Translations under genes and position numbers: made by a program
Part shown: piece after piece, positions 35,880-46,775 of the stretch
How the letters are laid out: every line of letters starts with the position of its first letter
Position numbering within the stretch: position 1 is the first letter of the stretch
Origin: Acidobacteriota bacterium
Lineage (GTDB): Bacteria > Acidobacteriota > Vicinamibacteria > Vicinamibacterales > UBA2999
DNA: 52,126 bases
Reading direction: 5' to 3'
NCBI GenBank assembly: GCA_016789705.1
Contig: JAEUQR010000063.1
Span: 1-52,126, forward strand
The notes under the pieces: model-generated
Databases searched by the model: none
Told to the model about the DNA's origin: nothing
The model's input: the letters and a program-made list of their open reading frames with translations, nothing else

Positions 35880-36908
35880 ATGCTCCGCGCCCTACTTTTC
35901 GTGCTGCTCCTCACGGGCTCCGGCGTCACGGCTGCGCTGGCCCAGGCTCCGGTGGCGCTCGACGCCGTCGGGCCGCAGCCCGGCACGGTCGTGCCGGCCT
36001 TCACCCTGGTCGATCAGACTGGCACCACGCGCAGTCTCGCCTCCATCATGGGCCGCCGCGGCGCGATGCTGGTCTTCAGCCGCTCCGCCGACTGGTGACC
36101 GTACTGCCGCACGCAGCTCGTGGAGCTGCAACGCCAGACGGCCACCCTCGCCGCACAGGGTCTGGGCCTTGCGGTCATCACGTATGACCCGCCGGCGACG
36201 CTCGCGCGTTTCGCGAAGGAACGCGGCCTCACGTATCCGCTGCTGTCAGACACGGGGTCGGCGGTCATCCGCCGCTATGGGCTGCTGAACGCCGAATATC
36301 CCGAGGGCAGCCGGGCGCACGGCGTGCCGTATCCGGGCACCTTTGTCCTCGATCCGGCGGGCCGCGTCGTGGCGCGCTATTTCGAAGCGGCCTATCAGGA
36401 GCGGAACACCGTTGCCAGCATCCTCACGCGGCAGGGCGGCGCGGCGGGCGGTCCGGGCGTCACCGCGAGCACCGCGCATGTGACGGTGCAGGCCGCGGCC
36501 AGTGACCAGGTGCTCTCACCGGGCAGCCGGCTCTCGATCGCCATCCAGGTGACGCCCCAGCGGGCGATGCACGTCTACGCGCCGGGGACGCACACCTACC
36601 AGGTGGTCACGTTCCGGCCGGCGGCGCAGCCGTGGCTGAAGAGCCATCCGCTGACCTATCCGCCGTCCGAGATCTACTACTTCGCGCCGCTCGACGAACG
36701 CGTGGAGACGTATCAGAAGCCATTCACCCTCGTGCAGGACCTGACCGTGCTGGCGACGCCGGAGGTGCAGAAGCTGCTGGCGGGCCAGACCTCGCTCACG
36801 ATCCGCGGCACGCTCGACTATCAGGCGTGCGACGACAAGGTCTGCTACGCCCCGGCGTCGGTGCCGCTGACCTTCACCTTCGATCTCACGCCGCTCGTGC
36901 GTCCCTAG
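35880..36908 (+). CDS. Probable selenoprotein: UxxC redoxin fused to a DsbD-alpha domain
   Basis: One frame of 343 codons interrupted only by TGA at codon 73 (36096-36098). A signal peptide ends near AALAQAP. Residues 33-165 are an AhpC/TSA-redoxin domain whose active site reads FSRSADW-U-PYCRTQL, where relatives have CPYC, so the TGA sits exactly at the first catalytic cysteine. Both parts of the domain continue in frame. Residues 190-342 resemble the periplasmic DsbD-alpha domain (MHVYAPGTHTYQVVTF, then a cysteine pair C317/C322 in DYQACDDKVCYAP). A hairpin with bacterial SECIS geometry follows the TGA. The protein should exchange thiols in the periplasm, possibly passing electrons between its own two redox centres. 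A nonsense mutation is possible but less likely. Confidence 0.87.
36113..36129 (+). promoter_or_regulatory. SECIS-like hairpin after the in-frame TGA
   Basis: GCAGCTC, a GTG loop and GAGCTGC form a perfect 7-bp stem with a 3-base apical loop starting with G. The loop begins 22 bases after the TGA, inside the 16-37 base window given for bacterial SECIS elements, which also need a G at the first or second loop position. SelB would bind it; this is a prediction. Confidence 0.7.
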
Positions 36909-36969
36909 CCGCCGCCGCGGAGTGTCCGGGCCGGCGCCCGCGTGTTCTCGCGTAACATGAGGGCACGTC

Positions 36970-38748
36970 GTGAGCTTGATGCCGATAGTCGTCGTGGGGC
37001 ACGTGGACCACGGCAAGAGCACCGTCGTGGGGCGCTTGCTGGCGGACACCGGCTCGCTGCCCGACGGCAAACTGGACCAGGTGCGGGAGCTGTGCCGCCG
37101 CACCTCGAAGCCGTTCGAGTACGCGTTCCTGCTCGACGCGCTGCGTGACGAGCGCGATCAGGGCATCACGATCGACGCGGCGCGCGTGTTCTTCAGGAGT
37201 GCGCTGCGCCACTACGTCGTGCTCGACGCGCCGGGCCACGTCGAGTTCCTGCGCAACATGGTCACCGGCGCCGCCCGCGCCGATGCCGCCCTGCTCGTCG
37301 TCGACGCCCGCGAGGGCGTGCGCGAGAACTCGCGCCGGCACGCCACGATGCTGGCGATGCTCGGGGTGTCGCACGTGGCGGTCGTCGTCAACAAGATGGA
37401 CCTCGTCGGCTGGTCGCAGGCCGCCTTCACCGCCGTGGCCGACGAGATGCGCGCCTTCCTCGGCCGGCTCGACGTCGTGCCGGAGGCGATCGTGCCGGTG
37501 TCGGGCGTCCACGGCGTGAACCTCGTCACGCGCGGACCCGAGATGCCGTGGTACACCGGGCCGGCGGTGCTCGAGGTGCTCGACGGCTTCACCGCGGCCA
37601 CGCCGCCGGCCGACGCCCCGTTCCGGATGCCGGTGCAGGACGTCTATCGCTTCACCCGTTTCGGTGATGACCGCCGCATCGTCGCCGGCTCGATCGAGAG
37701 CGGCACGGTGGGTGTGGGCGACGCCGTGGTGTTCTACCCCTCGGGCAAGCGCTCGCGTGTGGCGTCGGTCGAGGCGTTCCACGCCGCGCCGCGCACGTCG
37801 GCCTCGGCCGGCGACGCCACCGGCCTCACCCTCGACGAGCAGATCTACACGACCCGCGGCGAGTTGGCCGCGCGGGTGGGCGAACCGGCGCCGCACGTGT
37901 CGACGCGCCTGCGCGCCAGTGTCTTCTGGCTGGGCCGCGCGCCGCTCGTGCCCGGCCGTGACTACCACCTGCGCCTTGGCACCGCGCGCGTCGGGATGCG
38001 CGTCGAACACATCGAGCAGGTCATCGATGCCTCGACGCTGACGGCCGGTCCCGGCACCGAGGTGGCGCGGAACGACGTCGCGGATTGCGTGCTGAAGCTC
38101 GACCGCGCGGTGGCGTTCGACCTGCACGCCGACCGGCCCGACACGGGCCGGTTCGTCATCGTCGACGACTACGAGATCCGCGGCGGCGGCATCGTGCGCG
38201 AGGCGCTCGCCGACGGCGACGAGGCGGCACGCGAAATGGTGCGGCTGCGCAACCGCAAGTGGGAGCACAGCCGCATCGCGCCCGACCAGCGGGCGGCGCG
38301 GTTCGGGCAACGTCCGGCCGTGGTCGTCGTCACCGGTCCGCGCGAGATGGACCGCAAGGGCCTGGCCAAACACCTCGAGACGCGGCTCTTCGAGGCCGGT
38401 CGGGCCGTGTATTTCCTCGGCATGGCGAACATGCTCTACGGCGTGGATGCCGACATCGACCGCACGCTCGCCAGTCGCCACGAACACTTCCGCCGCCTCG
38501 GCGAGATCGCGCACCTGATGCTCGATGCCGGGCTCGTGCTCATCGTCAGCGCCGCCGAACTGCGTGCCGACGACCTCGACATCCTGCGGGTCAGCGTGCC
38601 CGACGAGCGGCTGCTCACGGTGTGGTACGGCGCGGCCGACGCCGCCGAAATCGCGGCCGACCTCGCCCTGCCCGACGGCGCCTCGGTGGAGGAGGCCGGC
38701 GGCGCGATGACGGCGCTGCTCACGGCGCGCGGAGTGCTGCCGTCATGA
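36970..38748 (+). CDS. cysN: Sulfate adenylyltransferase subunit 1 (CysN) with degenerate APS-kinase domain
   Basis: The GTPase subunit of ATP sulfurylase, which with CysD makes adenosine 5'-phosphosulfate. The 592 residues start with the G1 motif GHVDHGKST (10-18), DAPGH (86-90) and NKMD (141-144), followed by two EF-Tu-like beta-barrels. From residue 449 a domain aligns with APS kinase ([21 protein letters not shown], then [20 protein letters not shown]), but its P-loop is GPREMDRKG instead of GLSGxGKS and the DGDN motif is MAN, so it cannot bind ATP in the normal way. The start is the GTG at 36970 or possibly the ATG at 36979. It overlaps the next gene by ATGA. Confidence 0.95.
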   Translation: MSLMPIVVVGHVDHGKSTVVGRLLADTGSLPDGKLDQVRELCRRTSKPFEYAFLLDALRDERDQGITIDAARVFFRSALRHYVVLDAPGHVEFLRNMVTGAARADAALLVVDAREGVRENSRRHATMLAMLGVSHVAVVVNKMDLVGWSQAAFTAVADEMRAFLGRLDVVPEAIVPVSGVHGVNLVTRGPEMPWYTGPAVLEVLDGFTAATPPADAPFRMPVQDVYRFTRFGDDRRIVAGSIESGTVGVGDAVVFYPSGKRSRVASVEAFHAAPRTSASAGDATGLTLDEQIYTTRGELAARVGEPAPHVSTRLRASVFWLGRAPLVPGRDYHLRLGTARVGMRVEHIEQVIDASTLTAGPGTEVARNDVADCVLKLDRAVAFDLHADRPDTGRFVIVDDYEIRGGGIVREALADGDEAAREMVRLRNRKWEHSRIAPDQRAARFGQRPAVVVVTGPREMDRKGLAKHLETRLFEAGRAVYFLGMANMLYGVDADIDRTLASRHEHFRRLGEIAHLMLDAGLVLIVSAAELRADDLDILRVSVPDERLLTVWYGAADAAEIAADLALPDGASVEEAGGAMTALLTARGVLPS

Positions 38749-40063
38749 CGCTGCCTTCGACGGTGCCGCCCCTCGCCGCGCTGCTGCCGCGCCTCGTCAC
38801 GCTTGCCGAAGCGGCCGGTGCCGCCATCGAATCGTGCCGGCGAAGCGGCCGGCTCGACGTGCGGGCCAAGGACGACGGCAGTCCGGTGGGCCGCGCCGAC
38901 ACCGAGGCGCATACGGTGATTGCGGCCGGGCTCGCCGCGCTCACACCCGGCGTGCCGGTCGTGAGCGAAGAAGGCGAGATCGCCACCGCCGCGGTGCGGG
39001 CGGGCCGGACCACGTGGTGGCTCGTCGATCCGCTCGACGGCACGAAGGAGTTCCTGGCCGGCGTGCCCGACTACACCGTGAACATCGCGCTCATCCATGA
39101 GGGTGTGCCGGTCGCCGGCGTCGTGCACGCGTCAGGGCGCGGTGTGACGTACTTCGGCGCGGCCGGGCAGGGGAGCTGGCGGCGGCGCGATGGCCTGACG
39201 GCGCGGCTCGTCGCCACGCCAGCGGCGCCGGGGCGTCCGCTCACGGTCGTCGAGAGCCGCTCGCACGGCTCGCCCGACATGGCCGCCTTCCTCGCGCCAT
39301 ACCGGATCGGCGCGCGCGTGGCCATCGGCAGCTCCCTCAAGTTCTGCCTGGTGGCCGACGGCACCGCCGACGTCTATCCGCGCCTCGGCCCGACGATGGA
39401 ATGGGATGTGGCGGCGGGGGACGCCGTGTGGCGGTGGGCGGTGGCGGATGGGGCCGCGCCGCATCCGTCGACACTGACTTACGGGAAGGCCGACCTGCGC
39501 AACGGCGCCTTCGTCATCGGCTACCTGCCGCCGCCGCCGGCGGTGCTGTGGCTCACGGGCCTCTCGGGCGCCGGCAAGACCACCATCGCGCAGGTGCTCG
39601 CGGCGCGGCTCACCGCCGCCGGAGCCGACCCTGAACTCATCGACGGCGACGTGATGCGCCAGGTCTTCCCGGGCACCGGCTTCACGCGCGCCGACCGCGA
39701 TGCGCACGTGCGCCGCGTCGGCTACCTCGCGAGCCGCCTCGAAGCGCATGGCGCGACCGTCGTCGCGTCCCTCATCTCGCCGTACCGGGACTCGCGGGCC
39801 GCCATCCGTGCCCACTGCCACCGGTTCGTCGAGATCCACGTGGCGACCGCGCTCGAGGAATGTGAACGTCGCGATCCCAAGGGGCTGTACCGCAAGGCGC
39901 GAGCCGGCGAGATCACGCAGTTCACCGGGCTCGACGATCCATACGAGCCGCCGGAGGCGCCGGAGATCGTCGTGGACACGATGCGCGAATCAGCCGAAGC
40001 CGCCGCCGCCCGCATTCTCGCCTGGCTGCGCCAGCCGCCGCCGGGTGCGGCGAAGGACGCCCG

Positions 40064-40067
<4 letters not shown>
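38745..40067 (+). CDS. cysQ/cysC: CysQ-CysC fusion: PAP phosphatase joined to APS kinase
   Basis: A 440-residue bifunctional protein. Residues 1-255 are a CysQ-type 3'(2'),5'-bisphosphate nucleotidase of the inositol-monophosphatase superfamily: VVSEEGE (72-78), the metal motif DPLDGTKEF (95-103) and [10 protein letters not shown] (219-228). Residues 264-440 are a complete APS kinase: P-loop GLSGAGKT (272-279), [20 protein letters not shown] and [13 protein letters not shown]. The kinase makes PAPS while the phosphatase removes PAP, the product of PAPS use, so one chain controls both sides of the pool. Both domains look active. It overlaps cysN and cysD by ATGA at either end. Confidence 0.93.
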
Positions 40068-40945
<878 letters not shown>

Positions 40946-40949
40946 GCCG

Positions 40950-42728
40950 ATGACCGCACACGCGTGGGTGACGGCGACGGTCATCGCCGGCATGATGGCG
41001 GCGCTCGCGGGCAATCGCCTCGGCGCCGACCTCGTGATGCTGGGCGCGCTGGGGGTGCTGCTCGTGGCGCAGGTCGTCGGGCCGGCCGACGCACTGGCCG
41101 GCTTTGCGAGCGACGGCCTGCTGACCGTGGCCTGCCTGTACGTGGTCGTGGCCGGACTGCGGCAGAGCGGTGTCGTCGCGGGCGTGGCCACCGTGCTGCT
41201 CGGCCGGCCGGCCACGGCCGCCCAGGCGCAGCTGCGGGTGGTCGGTCCGGCCGCGGCGCTCAGTGCCTTCGTGAACAACACGCCGCTCGTGGCCGTCTAC
41301 CTGCCGCTCGTGTCGAGCCTGGCCCGGCGCTCCGGCGTGGCCCCGTCGCAGCTCTTCCTGCCGCTCTCGTATGCCGCGATCCTCGGCGGCGTCTGCACCC
41401 TCGTCGGCACGAGCACGAACGTCGTCGTGAACGGCCTCATCCTCGACTACAACCGCGCCGGCGCGGGGCCGCCGCTGACGCCGTTCGGCATGTTCACGCT
41501 GAGCCCGGTGGGCGTGCCCGTGGCCCTCGCCGGCGTGGCGTGGATGCTGCTTGCCGGCCGCCGCTTCCTGCCGGAGCGGGCGGCCGTGGGCCACGACGAT
41601 GAACGGCGCGACTACATGGTGGCTCTGCGCGTCGAGCCGGGCGCGCGGGTCGTGGGCCTGGGCCTCGGGGCGGCCGGCTTGCGGCACCTGACGGGCCTTT
41701 TCCTCGCGCACATCGAACGGGCGCAGGAGGTGCTGCACGCGGTGAGCCCCGGCGAAGTCGTGCGGGCCGGCGACGTGCTGGTCTTCGTGGGCGTGCGCGA
41801 CTCTGTCGTCGAACTGCATCAGATCGCCGGCCTCGTGCCCGTGGCCTGGGACGCCGCCGCCGGCGCCAGACACGATCACCGCCTCATCGAAGCCGTGATT
41901 CCACCCTCCTCGCCGATGGTCGGGCAAACGATCCGCGATGGCGGCTTTCGCACGAAGTACGGCGGTGTCATCGTGGCCGTGCATCGCAAGGGCGAGCGCC
42001 TGGCCGGCAAGCTCGGCGACATCCGCCTGCGCGGCGGTGACGCCGTACTGATCGAGGCGCCACCAGGCTTCGCGGCGGCGCACGAACATTCGACAGCGTT
42101 CCACCTGGTGAGCGGGCCGGAGGGGCCGGAGGTGCCGCGCCATCATCGCGCGTGGATGGCCGCGGCGGTGTTGCTGGCATTCGTCGTCACCTCGGCCGCC
42201 GGCTGGCTGGCCACACTCCACGCCGCGCTCCTTGCGGCCGTCGCGATGCTGGTCTTCGGCTGCACGACGCCGCGCGTGGCCCGGCAGACGGTGGACTGGC
42301 CGGTGCTCGTCGTGATCGGCGCCGGGATCGGCGTGGGGAAGGCCGTCGAGGCGAGCGGACTGGCCGCCGTGGTGGCGAACGCGGTGCTCGGGCTGACCGC
42401 CGGCGGCGGACCGGTGTGGCTGCTGACCGGCGTGTACGTGCTCACCTGGGCGCTCACGAGCGTGCTCAGCAACACGGCGGCCGCCGTGCTCGTGTTCCCG
42501 GTGGCGCTCAGGGCGGCGCAGACGTCGGGGATTGCCTTCGAGCCGCTGGCGATGGCGATAGCGATTGCGGCGTCGTGCGAGTTCACGACGCCCATCGGCT
42601 ACCAGACGAACCTGATGGTGCAGGGGCCGGGCGGGTACCGCTTTGGCGACTATCTGCGCTTCGGCGGTCCGCTCACCTTCATCTGCGGCGTCGTGGCGGT
42701 GACGCTGCTCGCGGCCTGGTACGCCTGA
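40950..42728 (+). CDS. SLC13-family transporter with TrkA-C domains, probable sulfate importer
   Basis: A 592-residue inner-membrane carrier. Transmembrane halves flank two TrkA-C (RCK-C) domains in the middle (about residues 205-290 and 305-385; [34 protein letters not shown]). Signature loops are [15 protein letters not shown] with [13 protein letters not shown] in the first half and [15 protein letters not shown] with [11 protein letters not shown] in the second, the pattern of bacterial and algal SLC13 sulfate transporters. Its ATG is five bases after the cysD stop, so sulfate uptake and activation are expressed together. The TrkA-C domains may sense a nucleotide such as PAPS; this is speculation. 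Confidence 0.92.
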   Translation: MTAHAWVTATVIAGMMAALAGNRLGADLVMLGALGVLLVAQVVGPADALAGFASDGLLTVACLYVVVAGLRQSGVVAGVATVLLGRPATAAQAQLRVVGPAAALSAFVNNTPLVAVYLPLVSSLARRSGVAPSQLFLPLSYAAILGGVCTLVGTSTNVVVNGLILDYNRAGAGPPLTPFGMFTLSPVGVPVALAGVAWMLLAGRRFLPERAAVGHDDERRDYMVALRVEPGARVVGLGLGAAGLRHLTGLFLAHIERAQEVLHAVSPGEVVRAGDVLVFVGVRDSVVELHQIAGLVPVAWDAAAGARHDHRLIEAVIPPSSPMVGQTIRDGGFRTKYGGVIVAVHRKGERLAGKLGDIRLRGGDAVLIEAPPGFAAAHEHSTAFHLVSGPEGPEVPRHHRAWMAAAVLLAFVVTSAAGWLATLHAALLAAVAMLVFGCTTPRVARQTVDWPVLVVIGAGIGVGKAVEASGLAAVVANAVLGLTAGGGPVWLLTGVYVLTWALTSVLSNTAAAVLVFPVALRAAQTSGIAFEPLAMAIAIAASCEFTTPIGYQTNLMVQGPGGYRFGDYLRFGGPLTFICGVVAVTLLAAWYA

Positions 42729-42738
42729 CGCGCGCCGG

Positions 42739-43389
42739 CTAGCGCGCGAACGTGTCCACGTAGTCGTCCATCGCCGCCTGCACGACCTTCATGGCGTGGG
42801 CGCGGCCGTAGACCTTGGCGATGTCGACCTGCGGCTTCTCGCCCGGCACCAGCCGGTAGGTGAGGAAGTAATGCTGCAGGCGTTCGATGAGCACGTGCGG
42901 GATGTCCTTCAGGTCGCGCGCCTCGCCGTAGACGTAGTCGTTGTCGAGCACGCTGATGATCTTGTCGTCGGCCTCGCCGCGGTCGACCATCTGCAGGCCG
43001 CCGATGACGCGGGCACGCACGATGATCTCGTTGCGGGCGATGGCGCGTTCGCTGAGCACGCAGATGTCGAGCGGGTCGCCGTCGCCGCGGTTGGCGCCCG
43101 GCGCGAGCCTGCTGACGCGGTCGCCGCAGTAGGTGCGGGGGACGAAGCCGTAGAGGCTGGGATGCTGCGCCGAGGAGCGCTGCGGACGGTCGACGCGCAG
43201 GTAGCCCGACGCCTTGTCGACCTCGTACTTCATCAGGTCGAACGGGGTGATCTCGATGTAGGCGTTGAGCACGGCCGGCGGTTCGGGGCCGACCTCGAGT
43301 CCGTGCCAGGGATGCGGGCGGAAGTGCTTGACGGCGACGGGCGCCGACACCGGCATCACCACGGGAGCGGAACGACGTTTGGATGACAT
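42739..43389 (-). CDS. ppa: Inorganic pyrophosphatase (family I)
   Basis: Hydrolyses pyrophosphate to phosphate in the cytoplasm. The 216 residues show the soluble family-I features: [20 protein letters not shown] split around the catalytic region, [11 protein letters not shown], the metal-binding [13 protein letters not shown] and [14 protein letters not shown]. The eukaryote-like length includes an N-terminal extension of about 40 residues. GGAGGA directly abuts the ATG at 43389. It faces the sulfate operon, whose ATP sulfurylase produces pyrophosphate and depends on its removal, a sensible neighbourhood though not one transcript. Confidence 0.95.
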   Translation of the reverse strand: MSSKRRSAPVVMPVSAPVAVKHFRPHPWHGLEVGPEPPAVLNAYIEITPFDLMKYEVDKASGYLRVDRPQRSSAQHPSLYGFVPRTYCGDRVSRLAPGANRGDGDPLDICVLSERAIARNEIIVRARVIGGLQMVDRGEADDKIISVLDNDYVYGEARDLKDIPHVLIERLQHYFLTYRLVPGEKPQVDIAKVYGRAHAMKVVQAAMDDYVDTFAR

Positions 43390-43448
43390 TCCTCCGATGA
43401 TGCCACGGCCGCCCCGGAAAGTGGAGGGTGTGCGATAGGATCGCCGTC

Positions 43449-44681
43449 ATGCCGATTCGTCATGTTGCACCCGCTGCCGTGTCGCTCAGTGCCGTCCTGT
43501 GTCTTGCCAGCGGGGCCGCCCGCCTGGTCGCGCAGCAGCCCCCGCCGATTGGCGTGGCGCCGGTCGTGCTCACCGCCGGACCGTACCAGTTCGATACCGC
43601 CGAGCAGCATCAGCTCCGCGTCGTCGTGGCCGCCCGGGGGCTGTCGCATCCCTACGGCGTGGCCCTGCTACCCGGCGGTGATGCGCTCGTGACCGAACGC
43701 GGCAAGGCGCTGCGCCTCGTGCGGGGGGCTGGCGGCCCGTCGCCGCGTCTCGAGCCGACACCGGTCGCGGGGCTGCCCGCGCCGGCGGCAATTCGCGGCG
43801 GCGGCTGGCAGGACGTGGTGCTGCATCCGAAGTTCGCCGAGAACCGCCTCGTCTATCTCAGCTACAACAAGGCCGAGAGCGCGAGCCCGACGGCGAAGAG
43901 CGCCGTGGCGCTCGGCCGCGGCACGTTCGATGGCACCGCCATCAGCGGCTTCAGCGAGATCTTCGCGGGCGAGTTCAAGGACGGCAACTCCGGCTCGCGC
44001 ATCGCCTTTGGCGCGGACGGCACGCTCTATTTGACGACGGGGGCCGGCAACGGCCTGTTCGCGCAGGAGCCGTCGAGCGTCTACGGCAAGGTGCTGCGCC
44101 TGCGCGACGACGGCAGCATTCCGCCCGACAATCCCTACCTGGGCCGGCCCGGCGCCCGTCCGGAGGTCTTCTCGATCGGCCATCGCGACCAGCTCGGCCT
44201 GGCCTGGCACGCGGCCTCGGGAAGCCTGCTCGCCGCCGACCACGGCCCGAACGGCGGCGACGAAGTGAATCTCGTGATGGCGCGCCGCAACTACGGCTGG
44301 CCGCTCTCGAGCTACGGCCGGCAGTACGACGGGCCGCGCTGGTCGGACACGCCCGTGGGCGAGGGCGTGGAGCAGCCGCTGCTGCTGTGGGTGCCGTCGA
44401 TTGCGCCCTCGGGGCTCGCGATCTACACGGGCGACCGGTTCCCGGTGTGGAAAGGGAACCTCTTCGTGGGCAGTGCGCGCCGCGGCGAAGTGCCGCGCAC
44501 TGGCGGCCTCGAACGTGTGGTGCTGAACGACCGCCTGCAGGAGATCCGCCGCGAGACGCTGCTCACCGAACTCCGTCAGCGGATCCGCGACGTGCGCCAG
44601 GGGCCCGACGGCCTGCTCTACGTGCTCACCGACGAAGACGACGGCGCGCTGCTCAGGCTCGAGCCGGCCGCCGCGAAGTAA
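43449..44681 (+). CDS. PQQ-dependent aldose sugar dehydrogenase-like protein (YliI/Asd family)
   Basis: A 410-residue secreted soluble quinoprotein. The signal peptide ends near ARLVAQQ. The six-bladed propeller of the glucose/sorbosone dehydrogenase family is visible: LSHPYGVALLPGGDALVTERG split, QDVVLHPKFAENRLVYLSY, FGADGTLYLTTGAGN, SIGHRDQLGLAWH, GPNGGDEVNLVMARRNYGWP and GLAIYTGDRFPVWKGN. Members oxidise aldoses in the periplasm, using PQQ and calcium. TAGGAT lies 7 bases before the ATG, another leaderless-looking start. It may share a transcript with the amidohydrolase 30 bases downstream. Confidence 0.92.
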   Translation: MPIRHVAPAAVSLSAVLCLASGAARLVAQQPPPIGVAPVVLTAGPYQFDTAEQHQLRVVVAARGLSHPYGVALLPGGDALVTERGKALRLVRGAGGPSPRLEPTPVAGLPAPAAIRGGGWQDVVLHPKFAENRLVYLSYNKAESASPTAKSAVALGRGTFDGTAISGFSEIFAGEFKDGNSGSRIAFGADGTLYLTTGAGNGLFAQEPSSVYGKVLRLRDDGSIPPDNPYLGRPGARPEVFSIGHRDQLGLAWHAASGSLLAADHGPNGGDEVNLVMARRNYGWPLSSYGRQYDGPRWSDTPVGEGVEQPLLLWVPSIAPSGLAIYTGDRFPVWKGNLFVGSARRGEVPRTGGLERVVLNDRLQEIRRETLLTELRQRIRDVRQGPDGLLYVLTDEDDGALLRLEPAAAK

Positions 44682-44711
44682 CCCGCCCGTACCACCCGAC
44701 GGAGACGAGAC

Positions 44712-45971
44712 ATGCATCGACGAGTGAACCAGTGGATGACGGGCGCCATCATGGTCGCGGTGGCTCTCACGCTGGCGGCGAGGCCCGACGCGCAGACGGG
44801 CGGCGCGACGGCGTTCGTGGGCGCACGCGTCATCGTGGGCGACGGCACGGCGCCGATCGAGAACGCCACGGTCGTCGTGCGGAACGGGCAGATCGCGGAG
44901 GTGGGGCCATCCGCGCGCGTGCGGGTGCCGGAGGGCGCCAGCCGCGTGGACGTGACCGGCAAGACGGTCATGCCCACCATCGTCGACACGCACGTCCACC
45001 TCGGCACGGCGCGTGACGCCCTCATGAAGGACCTGCGCGATCGCGCCTACTTCGGCGTGAGCGCCGCCCTCAGCATGGGCCTCGACCCGGCCGGGGAGCC
45101 CTTCGCCGTGCGGGCCGCCGCACCGGCGGGTGTGGCGCGCTACTTCCTGGCCGGCCGCGGCATCACCATGCCCGAGCCCGGACGCTCGGACGTGCCGTAC
45201 TGGGTCACGACCGAGGCCGAGGCGCGGAAGGCCGTGCAGGAGCAGGCCGCGCTCAAGGTGGACCTCATCAAGATCTGGGTGGACGACCGCGACGGCAAGT
45301 ACAAGAAGATGCTGCCCGAGATCTCCACGCCGGTCATCGACGAAGCGCACAAGGCGAAACTCCGCGTGGCCGCGCACATCTTCAACCTGTCGGACGCGAA
45401 GGGGCTGCTCAAGGCCGGCATCGATGCGTTCGCCCACGGCATCCGCGACGTCGATGCCGACGACGAGGTGGTAGCGCTCGTGAAGGCGCGTCCGACTGTG
45501 GTGCTGATTCCGAACATGCCCGACCGCGGCGTCGCCGCCGACTACTCGTGGCTGAAGGGCAGCCTCAGCGATGCCGAGGTGGCGAAGATCCAGGCGGGCG
45601 CCACCAACCGGCCGGCGGCGCAGGCGGCGTGGGGCATTCAGGCGCGCAATCTGAAGAAGCTCGCCGATGCCGGCATGACGATCACCGTGGGCACCGACGG
45701 CAACACCGCCTGGGCGCCGCACGTCGAGATGGCCGACATGGTGGCGGCCGGCATGACGCCGATGCAGGTCATCGTCGCGGCGACGAAGAACGGCGCCGCG
45801 TTCCTGCGGATGAACGACACCGGCACGATTGCGGCGGGAAAGAACGCGGACCTGCTCGTGCTCGACGGCAATCCCGTGGAGGACATCACGAACACGCGCC
45901 GGATCTCGGCGGTGTATCTGAAGGGGGTGGCCGTCAACCGCGCGGCCACGCGTCCGGCGGTCGCACAGTAG
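44712..45971 (+). CDS. Secreted amidohydrolase (imidazolonepropionase-like)
   Basis: A 419-residue exported amidohydrolase. A signal peptide (about residues 1-26) is followed by the composite beta-sandwich segment with GARVIVGDGTAPIENATVVV. The metal motif VDTHVHLG marks the TIM-barrel start, a conserved lysine region KVDLIKIWVDDRDGKY follows, then AAHIFN, AFAHGIRD and GTDGNTAWAPH, with the C-terminal GTIAAGKNADLLVLDGNP closing the sandwich. Such proteins hydrolyse cyclic amides or dipeptides; the true substrate is unknown. GGAGACGAGAC precedes the ATG at 44712. The stop is followed by a pseudogene on the other strand. Confidence 0.92.
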   Translation: MHRRVNQWMTGAIMVAVALTLAARPDAQTGGATAFVGARVIVGDGTAPIENATVVVRNGQIAEVGPSARVRVPEGASRVDVTGKTVMPTIVDTHVHLGTARDALMKDLRDRAYFGVSAALSMGLDPAGEPFAVRAAAPAGVARYFLAGRGITMPEPGRSDVPYWVTTEAEARKAVQEQAALKVDLIKIWVDDRDGKYKKMLPEISTPVIDEAHKAKLRVAAHIFNLSDAKGLLKAGIDAFAHGIRDVDADDEVVALVKARPTVVLIPNMPDRGVAADYSWLKGSLSDAEVAKIQAGATNRPAAQAAWGIQARNLKKLADAGMTITVGTDGNTAWAPHVEMADMVAAGMTPMQVIVAATKNGAAFLRMNDTGTIAAGKNADLLVLDGNPVEDITNTRRISAVYLKGVAVNRAATRPAVAQ

Positions 45972-46029
45972 GCTACCGGGCGTCGCGGCGTTCGTTGCAG
46001 CTGGCTGATGACGCCCCGCGTCGCGGCGG

Positions 46030-46750
46030 AGGGTCGCGTCGGCGACGACGCGGCATCTCGCTCCCCGAGGAACGACCCGTGGAACTGGTTGCCGCCCGAC
46101 TTGATGACGAAGTTCATCGACACGCCGGGGTTCATCGCGTCGGCGCCCTTCGACGCGGTCGTGATCTGCGCTTCCTCGAAGCTGCCGTAATCGCTGTAGG
46201 TCTGGTCCCACACCATGCCGTCGTACATCACCACGTTGCCGCCGGCGCGGCCGAACGTGCGGGCGGCGGGGCCGGAACCGGTGCCGAAGTTCGAGCCGCC
46301 CACGTCGTACGAGGTCGTGTAGAGGCCGGGCACGAGCGCGATGAGGCCCGTGAGGCTGCGGCTGTACGGCAGGTCGTCGAGCTTCTGCTGGTCCCGCGTC
46401 ACGGCAACCTTCGATGACTCCAGGTCGATGGTCGGCGCCTGGCTCGTGACCGTGACCGCCTCCTGGATCGTCGCGAGGTCCAGCTTGCCGTTGATGGTCA
46501 ACGGGCTGCCGCCGGCCACGCTCACCCTTCGACCGTGAGCGTCGAGAAGCCGGCGAGTTGGAATTTCACCGCGTACGTTGCCGCCCGGAAGCTGGGTGAG
46601 ACGGGCGACGCCTTGTTCGTCGGTGACGGTCGTGCGGGCGCCGCCGATGAGATTCGGGCTCGTGATCGAGACAGTGGCGCCGGGCAGGGCCGCACCGCTC
46701 GTATCGGTGGCGCGCCCGGTGAGCGTGCTCGTGGTCGTCGCGCGGAGTGT
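46030..46750 (-). pseudogene. TonB-dependent receptor remnant (carboxypeptidase-regulatory and plug parts)
   Basis: On the minus strand one frame reads STLTGRATDTSGAALPGATV with SITSPNLIGG, a carboxypeptidase-regulatory-like start. The match then moves to a second frame (AATYAVKFQLAGFSTLTVEG, stop) and to a third (VAGGSPLTINGKLDL, VTVTSQAPTIDLESSKVAV, TGLIALVPGLYTTSYDVGGS and GGNQFHGSFLGE), where plug and early barrel motifs are clear. Two frameshifts, loss of the signal peptide and of the whole barrel show that it is dead. It resembles the acidobacterial Oar-like receptors. This accounts for the otherwise empty 800 bases between the amidohydrolase and the sigma factor. Confidence 0.88.
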
Positions 46751-46775
46751 AGATGCAGGCCATCTCGGCCGTATG

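Noticed and set aside
36096..36098. The TGA as an ordinary stop that splits two genes or marks a pseudogene
   Set aside because: The stop replaces exactly the first cysteine of a CPYC-type active site, the frame continues with conserved sequence and no other lesion, and a SECIS-like hairpin follows. Sec is the simpler explanation, though selenium genes must be confirmed.
36951..36957. CGTAACA before cysN as a PHO box
   Set aside because: It is a single unit with no partner at 11 bp, and it overlaps a possible -10 (TAACAT). Sulfate genes are not expected in the Pho regulon.
43668..46211. 847-codon minus-strand open frame opposite the sugar dehydrogenase and amidohydrolase
   Set aside because: Both plus-strand genes have complete family motifs, while the minus frame has none and is strongly biased in composition.
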